Shown: positions 8,090 through 17,475, counted from the stretch's first letter. The stretch is DNA of 64,000 nucleotides from Streptomyces cupreus (GCF_014257025.1 NZ_JACMSF010000017.1:87898-151897), one strand, 5' to 3'. The notes: generated by a model from the sequence alone, not told the origin. Translations and numbers: made by a program.

Positions 8090-8947
8090 GTGAGCCTCAT
8101 GCCCTCTGCCAGCCCTGAGCTGATCTCCCCCCGTTCCCCCCGTGTCTCCGCCGCCCGGCGGCTGGCCAAGCGGAACTTCCGGGGGAAGGAGCGGCTGTTT
8201 CTCGCGGAGGGGCCGCAGGCCGTGCGGGAGGCCGCGGAGCATGCGGACACGCTGGTCGAGCTGTTCGCCACCGTCGACGCCGCGGAGCGGTACGCCGACA
8301 TCATCGGTGAGGCCCGGGCCGCCGGAGCCCGCATCCATCTCGCCTCCGACGACGTCATCGCCGACATCTCGACCACCGTCACCCCCCAGGGCCTCGTCGG
8401 GATCTGCCGGTTCCTCGACACGCCCTTCGAGGAGATCCTCGCCGCCCGGCCCAAGCTCGTCGCCGTGCTCGCGCATGTGCGGGACCCCGGGAACGCCGGC
8501 ACCGTCCTGCGGTGCGCCGATGCCGCCGGGGCCGAGGCCGTCGTACTGACCGACGCTTCCGTCGATCTCTACAACCCCAAGGCCGTGCGCGCCTCCGTCG
8601 GGTCCCTGTTCCATCTGCCCGTGGCCGTGGGAGTGCCGGTCGAGCGGGCCGTCGCCGGGCTCAAGGACGCCGGGGTGCGGATCCTCGCCGCCGACGGCGC
8701 CGGGGACGACGATCTCGACGACGAGCTCGACAAGGGGACCATGGGCGGGCCGACTGCCTGGGTGTTCGGCAACGAGGCCTGGGGGCTCCCGGAGGAGACC
8801 CGCGCGCTGGCGGACGCCGTCGTGCGCGTACCGATCCACGGGAAGGCCGAGAGCCTGAACCTCGCCACCGCCGCGGCCGTATGTCTCTACGCGTCGGCCC
8901 GTGCACAGCGTGCCCTCGGAGGGTGCCGCAGCGTTACCGAGGGCTAG
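8090..8947 (+). CDS. TrmH/SpoU-family RNA 2'-O-methyltransferase
   Basis: The 285-residue protein has the SpoU layout: an N-terminal substrate-binding part (LAKRNFRGKERLFLAEGPQA) and a C-terminal knotted methyltransferase domain with motif 1 (HVRDPGNAGTVLRCADAAG), motif 2 (AWVFGNEAWGL) and motif 3 (VPIHGKAESLNLATAAAVCL). These enzymes methylate the 2'-OH of rRNA or tRNA ribose using S-adenosylmethionine. The target is not predictable; resistance-type methyltransferases share the fold. The start is GTG at 8090. It lies just after the rplT terminator, so it probably has its own promoter. Confidence 0.9.
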   Translation: MSLMPSASPELISPRSPRVSAARRLAKRNFRGKERLFLAEGPQAVREAAEHADTLVELFATVDAAERYADIIGEARAAGARIHLASDDVIADISTTVTPQGLVGICRFLDTPFEEILAARPKLVAVLAHVRDPGNAGTVLRCADAAGAEAVVLTDASVDLYNPKAVRASVGSLFHLPVAVGVPVERAVAGLKDAGVRILAADGAGDDDLDDELDKGTMGGPTAWVFGNEAWGLPEETRALADAVVRVPIHGKAESLNLATAAAVCLYASARAQRALGGCRSVTEG

Positions 8948-9000
8948 TAGGGTGACCAGCTCGGGGGCCCCTCAGCCGTGGTGAGAGGTGGGGTACGGGG

Positions 9001-10146
9001 ATGAGTGTCGGCACGAGCAGCGCACCGGGAGCACGTCAGGTGCCGCGGCCGTCCGCGTCCCGGGCCGGTGATCCCGCAGAACTCGGATTCGACCCCGACG
9101 ACCTGCCCGACGGCCTCGTCGTCGCCGACGAGCACGGGCACGTCGTCTGCTTCAACGCCGCCGCCGAGCGCATCACCGCCGTCCGCGCCGCCGACGCCCT
9201 TGGGCAGCGCCTGGAGAAGGCCCTGCCGTTAGAGGACCTGGACGGGCGGCGCTGGTGGCAGCTGACCGACCCGTACGGCGGGCTGGCCATCAGGCGCAGG
9301 CAGCCCGAGCGCAACCTCCTTCTGCCCGGCGGGCGGGAAGTGCTCGTCTCCGCGCGCTACGTCCGCGCCGAGCCCACCGGCCCCGTCCGCCGTGTCGTCG
9401 TCTCGCTGCGTGACACCGAGGCCCGCCGTCGCACCGAGCGCAGCCACGCCGAGCTGATCGCCACGGTCGCCCACGAGCTGCGCTCGCCGCTCACCTCCGT
9501 CAAGGGCTTCACCGCGACCCTGCTCGCCAAGTGGGAGAGGTTCACCGACGACCAGAAGCGGCTGATGCTGGAGACCGTCGACGCCGACGCCGACCGCGTC
9601 ACCCGGCTCATCGCCGAGCTGCTGGACATCTCCCGCATCGACTCCGGGCGCCTTGAGGTCAGGCGCCAGCCCGTCGACATCGGCGCCGCCGTGGGACGGC
9701 ACATCCAGGCCTACGTCGCCGCCGGACAGCCCGCCGACCGCTTCCTGCTGCGCCTTCAGCAGCCGCTGCCCGACCTGTGGGCCGACCCCGACAAGATCGA
9801 CCAGGTACTCAGCAACCTGCTGGAAAATGCGGTGCGGCACGGCGAGGGAACCGTCACGATTGACGTCACGCCCACGGCGTCGCCCCGAGAGGGCGGCGGC
9901 CATGAAAACGCAGCCACGTCGGTCACGGTGAGCGACGAGGGGTCCGGCATCCCGGAGGAGTCCATGAACCGCGTCTTCACCCGCTTCTGGCGGGGCAGCA
10001 AGCGCGGTGGCACCGGCCTCGGGCTCTACATCGTCAAGGGCATCGTCGAGGCCCACGGCGGCACCATCACGGTCGGCCGCGCCCAAGGCGGCGGCGCCGA
10101 GTTCCGATTTACGTTGCCCGTGGCGGCTCCGGCGTATCTCGCCTGA
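9001..10146 (+). CDS. PAS-domain sensor histidine kinase with a TTA codon
   Basis: This 381-residue kinase has no predicted membrane helix. A PAS domain (about residues 30-140; GLVVADEHGHVVCFNAAAERI) is followed by the HisKA dimerisation domain with His158 in VAHELRSPLTSVKGF, then the HATPase domain with N box (NLLENAVRHGEG), G1 (SDEGSGIPEE) and G2 (GGTGLGLYIVKGI). No response regulator is adjacent, so it is an orphan. Residue 77 (9229-9231) is a TTA leucine codon. In Streptomyces TTA needs the bldA tRNA, which is mainly active late in development, so translation may be growth-phase dependent. The signal and partner are unknown. Confidence 0.92.
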   Translation: MSVGTSSAPGARQVPRPSASRAGDPAELGFDPDDLPDGLVVADEHGHVVCFNAAAERITAVRAADALGQRLEKALPLEDLDGRRWWQLTDPYGGLAIRRRQPERNLLLPGGREVLVSARYVRAEPTGPVRRVVVSLRDTEARRRTERSHAELIATVAHELRSPLTSVKGFTATLLAKWERFTDDQKRLMLETVDADADRVTRLIAELLDISRIDSGRLEVRRQPVDIGAAVGRHIQAYVAAGQPADRFLLRLQQPLPDLWADPDKIDQVLSNLLENAVRHGEGTVTIDVTPTASPREGGGHENAATSVTVSDEGSGIPEESMNRVFTRFWRGSKRGGTGLGLYIVKGIVEAHGGTITVGRAQGGGAEFRFTLPVAAPAYLA

Positions 10147-10273
10147 CGGCCACGGGCGCATTCGGGGACCCTCACCCCGTTAGACTCGGCCTTTGGCACC
10201 TTTGTGTCCCGGAGACGGCCCACTGAGTCGGTGACGGGGACCTTCAGCCAGCCAATCGGAAGCACGGGAAGAG

Positions 10274-11395
10274 ATGTCGGCACCGAATAAGTCGTACGAC
10301 CCTGTAGAGGTCGAGGCCTTGAAACCGGAAGAGATCGAGCGCATGCGGGACGAGGCGCTCGCCGCCTTCGCCGCCGCGGACTCGCTCGACGCGCTCCAGG
10401 AGGCCAAGGTCGCCCACACCGGCGGCACCTCCCCGCTGGCCCTCGCCAACCGCGAGATCGGCGCCCTGCCCCCGCACGCCAAGGCCGCCGCCGGCAAGCT
10501 CGTCGGCCAGGCCCGAGGCGCCGTGAACAAGGCGCTCGCCGGCCGCCAGACCGAGCTCGAGGCCGAGCGCGACGCCCGGGTGCTGGTCGAGGAGGCGGTG
10601 GATGTCACGCTGCCCTATGACCGGGTACCGGCCGGCGCCCGCCACCCGCTCACCACGCTCTCGGAGCGCATCGAGGACATCTTCGTGGCCATGGGCTACG
10701 AGGTCGCCGAGGGCCCCCAGGTCGAGGCCGAGTGGTTCAACTTCGACGCCCTCAACATCGGCCCGGACCACCCGGCGCGCGGTGAGGCGGACACCTTCTT
10801 CGTCGAGGGCCCGCAGGGCGGCACCGAGTCCGGTGTCGTGCTGCGCACCCACACCTCGCCGGTGCAGATCCGCTCGCTGCTCGACCGTGAGCTGCCGGTC
10901 TACGTGATCTGCCCGGGCCGCGTGTACCGCACCGACGAGCTGGACGCCACCCACACCCCGGTCTTCCACCAGGTCGAGCTGCTCGCCGTCGACGAGGGCC
11001 TCACCATGGCGGACCTGAAGGGCACCTTGGACCACATGGTCCAGTCCCTGTTCGGCGAGGGCATGAAGACCCGGCTGCGGCCGAACTTCTTCCCGTTCAC
11101 CGAGCCGTCCGCCGAGATGGACATGGTGTGCTACGTCTGCCGCGGCGAGTCCGTCGGCAACCCCGACCGGCCCTGCCGCACCTGCTCCAGCGAGGGCTGG
11201 ATCGAGCTCGGCGGCTGCGGCATGGTCAACCCGCGGGTGCTCACCGCCTGCGGCGTCGACCCGGAGAAGTACAGCGGCTTCGCCTTCGGGTTCGGCATCG
11301 AGCGGATGCTGATGTTCCGCCACAACGTCGAGGACATGCGAGACATGGTCGAGGGTGACGTCCGGTTCACCCGGCCGTTCGGGATGGAGATCTGA
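10274..11395 (+). CDS. pheS: Phenylalanyl-tRNA synthetase alpha subunit
   Basis: The 373-residue protein is the class II catalytic subunit that charges tRNA-Phe in an alpha2-beta2 complex with PheT. The N-terminal coiled-coil is followed by HPLTTLSERIEDIFVAMGY and the motif 2 region RPNFFPFTEPSAEMD, and motif 3 is seen in FAFGFGIERMLMFRHNV. Length is slightly above the usual 340-350. A -10-like TAGACT lies at 10181-10186, giving a leader of about 85 bases. I see no T-box. The gene overlaps pheT by one base. Confidence 0.96.
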   Translation: MSAPNKSYDPVEVEALKPEEIERMRDEALAAFAAADSLDALQEAKVAHTGGTSPLALANREIGALPPHAKAAAGKLVGQARGAVNKALAGRQTELEAERDARVLVEEAVDVTLPYDRVPAGARHPLTTLSERIEDIFVAMGYEVAEGPQVEAEWFNFDALNIGPDHPARGEADTFFVEGPQGGTESGVVLRTHTSPVQIRSLLDRELPVYVICPGRVYRTDELDATHTPVFHQVELLAVDEGLTMADLKGTLDHMVQSLFGEGMKTRLRPNFFPFTEPSAEMDMVCYVCRGESVGNPDRPCRTCSSEGWIELGGCGMVNPRVLTACGVDPEKYSGFAFGFGIERMLMFRHNVEDMRDMVEGDVRFTRPFGMEI

Positions 11396-13908
11396 TGCGG
11401 GTCCCGCTTTCTTGGCTGCGGGAGTACGTCGACCTGCCGGCCACCGAGACCGGCCGCGATGTGCAGGCCAAGCTCATTTCGGCCGGGCTTGAGGTCGAGA
11501 CCGTCGAGCAGCTCGGCGACGGCCTCAAGGGCCCCCTCGTCGTCGGCCAGGTGCTGACCATCGAGGAACTGGAGGGCTTCAAGAAGCCGATCCGCTTCTG
11601 CACCGTCGACGTCGGCACCGCCAACGGCACTGGCGAACCGCAGGAGATCGTCTGCGGTGCCCGGAACTTCCAGGTCGGCGACAAGGTCGTGGTCGTACTT
11701 CCCGGCGCCGAGCTGCCCGGCGGCTTCGCGATCTCCGCGCGCAAGACCTACGGCCGTAACTCGCACGGCATGATCTGCTCCAGCGACGAGCTCGGCATGG
11801 GCGACGACGGCGCCAAGGGCATCATCGTGCTGCCGCCGGAGACCGAGGTCGGCAAGGACGCCATCGAGCTCCTGGAACTGGTCGACGAGGTCCTGGACAT
11901 CGCCGTCACCGCCAACCGCGGCGACTGCCTGTCCATCCGCGGTGTCGCCCGCGAGACCGCCATCGCCTACGGTCTGCCGCTGCGCGACCCGGCGCTGCTC
12001 GACGTCCCGGCCCCGAACGCGTTCGGCTACCCGGTACAGGTCTCCGAGCCGATGGGCTGCGACCGCTTCACCGCTCGTACGGTCACCGGTCTGAGCGCCG
12101 AGGCGCGCTCCCCGATCTGGCTGAAGCGCAGGCTCCAGAAGGTCGGCATGCGGCCGATCTCGCTCGCCGTCGACGTCACCAACTACGTGATGATGGAGCT
12201 CGGCCAGCCGCTGCACGCCTACGACCGGAACCTGGTCCAGGGCACGATCGGTGTCCGCCGCGCGGCCGAGGGCGAGAAGATCGTCACCCTCGACGGCACC
12301 GAGCGGAAGCTGCACGCCGAGGACCTGGTCATCACCGACGACCGCGGCCCCATCGGCCTCGCGGGCGTCATGGGCGGCGCCAACACCGAGATCGCCGACC
12401 ACGACAACCTTGAGAACGCCAGCACCGACGTGGTCATCGAGGCCGCGCACTTCGACGCCGTGTCGATCGCGCGGACGGCCCGCCGTCACAAGCTGTCCTC
12501 CGAGGCGTCCCGCCGCTTCGAGCGCGGTGTCGACCCCGCGGCGGCCGCCGCTGCCGCCCAGCGCACCGTCGACCTGCTGGTGCTGCTCGCGGGCGGCACC
12601 GCCGAGGCCGGCGTCACCGAGGTCATCGCCCCGACCGCGCCGCACACCATCACGGTCCCGGCGAACCACCCCGACAAGGTCGCGGGCGTCGACTACGGCC
12701 GCGAGACCGTCGTACGCCGCCTGCAGCAGGTCGGCTGCGACGTCTACGGGCAGGACGAGCTGATCGTCACCGTCCCGTCCTGGCGGCCCGACCTGCTGGA
12801 GCAGAACGACCTCGCCGAGGAGGTCATCCGCCTGGAGGGGTACGAGAACCTGCCCTCCACGCTGCCCAAGCCGCCGTCCGGCCGTGGCCTGACCCACCGC
12901 CAGCGGCTGCACCGCCGCGTCGGCCGTGCCCTGGCCGGTGCCGGTTATGTCGAGGCGCCGAACTACCCGTTCATCGGCGAGCAGGTCTTCGACCAGCTCG
13001 GCCTCGACGCCGACGACCCGGCCCGCCGGGTCGTGAAGCTGACCAACCCGCTCAACGACGAGGAGCCCGCGCTCCGTACGTCGCTGCTGCCGGGCCTGCT
13101 CGGCGCGCTGCGGCGCAACGACGGACGGGGCTCGCACGATCTCGCCCTGTTCGAGACCGGTCTGGTCTTCCTCCCGCGTGAGGAGCAGCGGGTCGCCGCC
13201 CATCTGCCCGTGGACCGGCGTCCCACCGACGAGGAGATCGCCGCGCTCAACGCCGTACTGCCCGAGCAGCCGCGCCATGTCGCCGTCGTCCTCGCGGGCG
13301 CCCGCGAGCAGGCCGGCTGGTGGGGCGGCGGCCGTCCGGGCGGGTGGGCCGACGCGGTGCAGGCCGCGCGGACCGTCGCCGCGGAGGCCGGTGCCGAGCT
13401 GATCGTGCGGCCCGGGCAGTACGGGCCGTGGCACCCGGGTCGGTGCGCCGAGCTGGCGATCACCGTCGACGGTGCGGAGAAGGTCGTCGGCCATGCCGGT
13501 GAGCTGCACCCGCGCGTGCTCAAGGCGCTGGGTCTGCCCGCGCGCACTTGTGCGATGGAGCTGGACCTGGACGCGCTGGAGCAGGTGGGCGACGGTGTGC
13601 CGCAGGCGCCGAGCATCTCCTCGTTCCCGGTCGCCACGCAGGATGTCGCCCTCGTCGTCGACAAGTTCGTGCCGCACGCCGACGTGGAGGCCGCGCTGCG
13701 CGAAGGTGCCGGTTCCCTGCTGGAGGCCATTCGGCTGTTCGACGTGTACGAGAACGCCGAGCAGTTGGGCGACGGGAAGAAGTCGCTGGCGTACGCGCTG
13801 CGGTTCCGCGCGGGGGATCGGACGCTGACGGTGGACGAGGCGTCCGCTGCTCGGGATGCGGCCGTGGCTCTCGCGGGTGAGCGGACCGGGGCGGTGCTTC
13901 GGGGTTAG
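11395..13908 (+). CDS. pheT: Phenylalanyl-tRNA synthetase beta subunit
   Basis: At 837 residues this is full length. The N-terminus has the tRNA-binding EMAP-like domain (about 40-150; VVGQVLTIEELEGFKKP), then the B3/B4 editing region (SHKLSSEASRRFERGVDPA type sequence near residues 365-380), B5, the catalytic-like core and the C-terminal anticodon-binding FDX-ACB domain (SSFPVATQDVALVVDK onward). The start ATG overlaps the pheS stop (TGATG), showing translational coupling. A strong terminator follows at 13987. Confidence 0.96.
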   Translation: MRVPLSWLREYVDLPATETGRDVQAKLISAGLEVETVEQLGDGLKGPLVVGQVLTIEELEGFKKPIRFCTVDVGTANGTGEPQEIVCGARNFQVGDKVVVVLPGAELPGGFAISARKTYGRNSHGMICSSDELGMGDDGAKGIIVLPPETEVGKDAIELLELVDEVLDIAVTANRGDCLSIRGVARETAIAYGLPLRDPALLDVPAPNAFGYPVQVSEPMGCDRFTARTVTGLSAEARSPIWLKRRLQKVGMRPISLAVDVTNYVMMELGQPLHAYDRNLVQGTIGVRRAAEGEKIVTLDGTERKLHAEDLVITDDRGPIGLAGVMGGANTEIADHDNLENASTDVVIEAAHFDAVSIARTARRHKLSSEASRRFERGVDPAAAAAAAQRTVDLLVLLAGGTAEAGVTEVIAPTAPHTITVPANHPDKVAGVDYGRETVVRRLQQVGCDVYGQDELIVTVPSWRPDLLEQNDLAEEVIRLEGYENLPSTLPKPPSGRGLTHRQRLHRRVGRALAGAGYVEAPNYPFIGEQVFDQLGLDADDPARRVVKLTNPLNDEEPALRTSLLPGLLGALRRNDGRGSHDLALFETGLVFLPREEQRVAAHLPVDRRPTDEEIAALNAVLPEQPRHVAVVLAGAREQAGWWGGGRPGGWADAVQAARTVAAEAGAELIVRPGQYGPWHPGRCAELAITVDGAEKVVGHAGELHPRVLKALGLPARTCAMELDLDALEQVGDGVPQAPSISSFPVATQDVALVVDKFVPHADVEAALREGAGSLLEAIRLFDVYENAEQLGDGKKSLAYALRFRAGDRTLTVDEASAARDAAVALAGERTGAVLRG

Positions 13909-13986
13909 TGCGCCCCCCTCAAGGGTCACCTCACTCGTTTGAGTGAGAACTGCTGGTGAAGTGGTCTTCTTGGCCATGCGGTCGAC

Positions 13987-14022
13987 AGAATCGGACCGGC
14001 CTTTCGGGGTCGGTCCGATTCT
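13987..14022 (+). terminator. pheST terminator
   Basis: A 15-base-pair stem with one G-U pair (AGAATCGGACCGGCC against GGTCGGTCCGATTCT) closes on a TTTCGG loop, 78 bases after pheT. Its presence argues against starting the next gene upstream of it. Confidence 0.85.
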
Positions 14023-14051
14023 GCGACACGGCCACATGGGGGGCCATCGGC

Positions 14052-15035
14052 ATGATCCGCATCAAGGCTGTGTTTCCCCGCCGGCTGCTCGGCATGGGAG
14101 CGCGCGGGGTCACCAGTGCCGTGTTCTTCGCGGTCGGCACCGGGCTGATACTCCATGTCCGCCAGGCGCTGCTGCGGGAGCTGCGGCAGATCCGCCGGGT
14201 CGCGGGAGTCGCGCAGAGCGTGCTGCTCAGGCCGCTGCCACCGTGTATCGACGGACTGAACATCGCCGCCGCCCAGCTCTCCGCCGACCCTGGCGCCTGT
14301 GTCGGCGGGGACCTGTACGAGGTCATCGCCACTGAGCACGGTGTCCGTGTGGTGATGGGGGACGTCCGGGGGCATGGAATCGCCGCCGTCGGTACGGCCG
14401 CGGCCCTGCTCGGCAGCTTCCGCGAGGCGGTGCACGACGAACCGGACCTGGGTCGGGTGCTACGCCGCCTGGAGCGGGCTCTCGCCCGGCACCTGCGCGA
14501 GCGCTGTCGGGACGAACACCCCGCGGCCGAGGAGTTCGCCACGGTTCTGCTGCTGGAGATCCGCGAGGACGGCGAGGTGTGGGTCCTCAACTGCGGCCAT
14601 CCATGGCCGTACTTGATCAGCGGTACGAGGGTCGAGCCGCTGGCCCGGGCGGATCCACTGCCTCCACTGGGCCCGTTCCCCCTCCCACAAGAGCTGTCAG
14701 CCGCTCTCGCAGGCCGCTTGCTCCCGGGCGAAGCCCTCGCCCTGTACACGGACGGTGCGGAAGACGCGCGAGACGCGCATGGCCGGTTCTTCTCCCTGCA
14801 GGCGGCTCTGGTAGGCGCGGCTCACACCCAGCCGTGCTCGCCACAGCTGATTCTGCGCACCGTGCTCAGAGCGCTGATGCGCCACGCGGGAGACACACCG
14901 GCAGACGATGTCGCATTGCTGATCCTGCGGAACGATCGAACCCACCTTTCAGGGGCGCGAGGCCATGACATAGGCGGCTCCGCCGCCGGGGCGCGACCAG
15001 CCACGTCAAACCCGCAGCCGACAACGCACCTTTAG
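14052..15035 (+). CDS. PP2C-type (SpoIIE-like) serine phosphatase
   Basis: I place the start at ATG 14052, which has GGGGGG 8 bases upstream and lies after the pheT terminator. The 327-residue protein has one N-terminal membrane segment (VTSAVFFAVGTGLILHV), a short helical linker, then a PPM-type phosphatase domain with metal-binding aspartates in GGDLYEV, GDVRGHGI, LYTDGAEDARD and DTPADDVALLIL. Such phosphatases in streptomycetes usually act on anti-sigma-factor antagonists. No partner switch gene is adjacent. The end of the protein is low-complexity and probably disordered. Confidence 0.85.
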   Translation: MIRIKAVFPRRLLGMGARGVTSAVFFAVGTGLILHVRQALLRELRQIRRVAGVAQSVLLRPLPPCIDGLNIAAAQLSADPGACVGGDLYEVIATEHGVRVVMGDVRGHGIAAVGTAAALLGSFREAVHDEPDLGRVLRRLERALARHLRERCRDEHPAAEEFATVLLLEIREDGEVWVLNCGHPWPYLISGTRVEPLARADPLPPLGPFPLPQELSAALAGRLLPGEALALYTDGAEDARDAHGRFFSLQAALVGAAHTQPCSPQLILRTVLRALMRHAGDTPADDVALLILRNDRTHLSGARGHDIGGSAAGARPATSNPQPTTHL

Positions 15036-15200
15036 CGCAACGACCATTGGCCACCCGGCCCAGCCGACGCAACGCAAGGCGCGGGCCGTCGCACTGTACG
15101 AGGGGGAGCCGACGGCCCGGCCGGCCTCTTGCGAGGCAATTCAGTCAACCGGCTGGAAACTCTCCGCAACAGTGCGCGCACAGCCCGGATTCGAGCACTC

Positions 15201-15221
15201 CGTTCACACCCCGTGTGAACG
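15201..15221. promoter_or_regulatory. Palindromic operator upstream of the XRE-TPR regulator
   Basis: CGTTCACAC and GTGTGAACG form a perfect 9-bp inverted repeat around CCC, 44 bases before the regulator start. A -10-like TACTCT follows at 15231-15236. A closely related palindrome (15 of 17 bases) occurs at 17585-17601, which suggests a real binding site, most simply for the adjacent regulator. Confidence 0.6.
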
Positions 15222-15265
15222 CGGAACCACTACTCTGACGGCACCGAGCCACCCGGGGGGCCCAT

Positions 15266-16606
15266 ATGCAGCCCAACACTCTGCTCGACGCGATTCTGGA
15301 CGAGGCCGGGATCTCGCACGCGGGGCTGGCAGCACACGTGAACCAGGCCGGACGGGCGCGAGGGCTCGCGCTCAGGTACGAACACACCGCCGTGGCACGG
15401 TGGTTGAAGGGGCAGCGGCCCCGCGGTCAAGTCCCCGACCTGATCTGCGAGGTGCTGGCAGGACGGCTCCAACGCCCCGTCACCCTCGACGACATCGGGC
15501 TCGGCGTACCCGGCGAACCCTCCGCCCCGCACGGCACCACACTGTCCGGGTTCGTCGAGCGGGCCACCGCCCTGTGGCGCTCCGATGAACAGCAGCGCCC
15601 GCACATACTCGGCGCACCCGCCGTGACCGGTACGCCCGCCGTGATGCCGGTGTGGGAGTGGGAGAACCCGCCCGAGGACGTGGACGTCTCGCGTGGCGGC
15701 CGGCACCGGGTGACCCCCGCCGACATCGAGATGCTGCGGGCCGCCCGCACCCACTACGAGCAGATGTACCGCAAGGCCGGCGGCATCGCGACCCGCACCC
15801 GGATCGTCGGCTTCCTCAACGCCGAGGCCGCCCCGCTGCTGCGCGGCAGCTACACCGACGCCACCGGGCGCCAACTCCACCGCGCGACCGGCGGGTTGGT
15901 GGCCATCGCCGGGATCTGCGCCTACGACTCCGACGCGCACGGCCTGGCCCAGCGCTACTTCCACCAGGCGCTGCGGCTCGCCAAGGCCAGCGGCGACCGG
16001 GGGCTCGGCGCCTATGTGATCGCCCTGCTGGTCAACCAGGCGCTGTTCATGCGCGAGTTCCGCCAGGCCGTCGCCTTCGCGGAGGCCGCGCTGCGGGCCG
16101 CGGGCCGGCACATCACCCCGGCGCTCGCCTCCGACCTGTACGCGATGCAGGCGAAGGCGTACGCGCACCTCGGTGACGGCACGAGCGCCCTGTCCTGCAT
16201 CCGGCGGGCCGAGCAGGCCGCCGAACGCATCCGGCGCGGATACGAACCCGACGAAACGGGCTATGTCCAGCCGGGACTCGTCAACGTCCAGGTGGCGGAG
16301 GCGCTGCTGAGCCTGGGCGAACTGGCGGCGGCCGGGGAGCACGCGGCCGCGGCCGTCGACAACCCCGCCCATGACCGGGGCCGGGTGCACCGGCTCGCCA
16401 TGCTCAGCACGATCGAGCTGCGTCAGGGCCACGCCGACAAGGCGGTGGCCACCGCCGTGCAGATGGCCGAACAGGCCAGGGGAATGGAGTCCCAGCGGCT
16501 GCGCGACAGACTCCGGGCGGTACGCGAGTATCTGGTGCGCAGCGGCTGTGCGGGTACCTCCGAGGCCGCGGAACTCATCGACGGCGCACTACGCGTACCG
16601 CTGTAG
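15266..16606 (+). CDS. XRE-type regulator with tetratricopeptide-like repeats
   Basis: The 446-residue protein starts with an HTH-like domain (about residues 5-75: LLDAILDEAGISHAGLAAHV, then TAVARWLKGQRPRG). The rest, from about residue 150, is a helical array resembling TPRs (GLAQRYFHQALRLAKASGDR, QAVAFAEAALRAAG, ASDLYAMQAKAYAHLGDG). This layout is shared by streptomycete developmental regulators such as NsdA, but I cannot assign that identity. TPR arrays in such proteins often sense a small molecule or peptide. A perfect palindrome lies in its promoter, so autoregulation is likely. The NUDIX gene follows 75 bases downstream. Confidence 0.8.
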   Translation: MQPNTLLDAILDEAGISHAGLAAHVNQAGRARGLALRYEHTAVARWLKGQRPRGQVPDLICEVLAGRLQRPVTLDDIGLGVPGEPSAPHGTTLSGFVERATALWRSDEQQRPHILGAPAVTGTPAVMPVWEWENPPEDVDVSRGGRHRVTPADIEMLRAARTHYEQMYRKAGGIATRTRIVGFLNAEAAPLLRGSYTDATGRQLHRATGGLVAIAGICAYDSDAHGLAQRYFHQALRLAKASGDRGLGAYVIALLVNQALFMREFRQAVAFAEAALRAAGRHITPALASDLYAMQAKAYAHLGDGTSALSCIRRAEQAAERIRRGYEPDETGYVQPGLVNVQVAEALLSLGELAAAGEHAAAAVDNPAHDRGRVHRLAMLSTIELRQGHADKAVATAVQMAEQARGMESQRLRDRLRAVREYLVRSGCAGTSEAAELIDGALRVPL

Positions 16607-16681
16607 GCCGGTGCTCGAACACCGACAGCTCATAGTCCCTGCTGCGATATTGCCACTTACTCGACGGAAGGTGGCAGAACC

Positions 16682-17221
16682 GTGCAGTGGACGAAACAGG
16701 ACGAACGAACTGTGTACTCAAATCGCTGGTTCAGCGTCAACCTCGCGGATGTCGAGCTGCCGGACGGCCGGCACCTCGACCACTTCCTGATACGGCTGCG
16801 GCCGGTCGCCGTGGCCACGGTGGTCAACGAGGCAGGCGAGGTCCTCCTGCTGTGGCGCCACCGGTTCATCACCGACAGCTGGGGGTGGGAACTCGCGGCC
16901 GGAGTGGTCGAGGACGGCGAGGACATCGCCCAAGCGGCCGCCAGGGAGCTGGAGGAGGAGACCGGCTGGCGGCCGGGGCCCCTGCACCACCTCATGAGCG
17001 TGGAGCCGTCCAACGGACTCACCGACGCCCGGCACCACATCTACTGGGCCGACGCGGGTGAGTACGTCGGACATCCCGTGGACGACTTCGAGTCGGACCG
17101 CAGGGAATGGGTCCCCCTCAAGCTCGTCCCCGACATGGTCGCCCGTGGGGAGGTCCCGGCCGCCAACATGGCGGCCGCGTTACTCCTGCTGCACCACCTC
17201 AGGCTCGGCCAGGACGGCTAA
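16682..17221 (+). CDS. NUDIX hydrolase with a TTA codon
   Basis: The 179-residue protein carries a complete Nudix box, GVVEDGEDIAQAAARELEEE followed by TGW, fitting GX5EX7REUXEEXGU, so it should hydrolyse nucleoside diphosphates linked to another group. Its general form (N-terminal strand, HFLIRLRPVAVATVV) resembles ADP-ribose or ADP-sugar pyrophosphatases. The GTG start at 16682 follows GGAAGG. Residue 167 is TTA (17180-17182), making translation dependent on bldA tRNA in Streptomyces. It lies downstream of the XRE-TPR regulator and its stop overlaps that of a convergent small membrane protein by 4 bases. Confidence 0.9.
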   Translation: MQWTKQDERTVYSNRWFSVNLADVELPDGRHLDHFLIRLRPVAVATVVNEAGEVLLLWRHRFITDSWGWELAAGVVEDGEDIAQAAARELEEETGWRPGPLHHLMSVEPSNGLTDARHHIYWADAGEYVGHPVDDFESDRREWVPLKLVPDMVARGEVPAANMAAALLLLHHLRLGQDG

Positions 17222-17475
17222 CGCCCCAGCGCCTGCCAGATCGCCACGATCAGGGCGCCCACGGCCGTGACGGCCGCGATCGACGGCAGCGGCCAGCGAG
17301 CGTGTTCCAGGGTGACCATCCGTGTGTTCAGCTCGTCCAGTTCCTTGGCGGTCTCCTCGGTGCGATGGGTGAGCAGTGTCAGTCCGCCCTCGACGCGGGC
17401 GTAAGCCACGTCGAGCCGGCGTCGTAACTCTGCGAGTTCTCCTTGGACGACGGAATGCTCGGGATCGGCGGTCAC
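17218..17475 (-). CDS. Small coiled-coil protein with C-terminal membrane anchor
   Basis: The 85-residue protein begins at GTG 17475 behind AAAGGAG. Residues 10-57 form a long charged helix with a heptad-like pattern (ELAELRRRLDVAYARVEGGL, then EETAKELDELNTRM). Residues 64-83 form a single transmembrane helix (SIAAVTAVGALIVAIWQALG). I do not recognise the family; it resembles small phage or holin-accessory proteins only in outline. About 110 bases upstream on its strand is a near copy of the palindrome in the XRE-TPR promoter, so it may be in that regulon. Confidence 0.7.
   Translation of the reverse strand: MTADPEHSVVQGELAELRRRLDVAYARVEGGLTLLTHRTEETAKELDELNTRMVTLEHARWPLPSIAAVTAVGALIVAIWQALGR

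Noticed and set aside
11131..14037. A 968-codon open frame on the minus strand opposite pheS-pheT
   Set aside because: It mirrors the codon pattern of pheT, as expected in very high GC DNA, and its protein is low-complexity with no family motif.
14036..14052. Earlier start for the PP2C phosphatase at the ATG at 14036 or further upstream at 13956
   Set aside because: The ATG at 14036 is out of frame, and the upstream frame runs through the pheT terminator hairpin.
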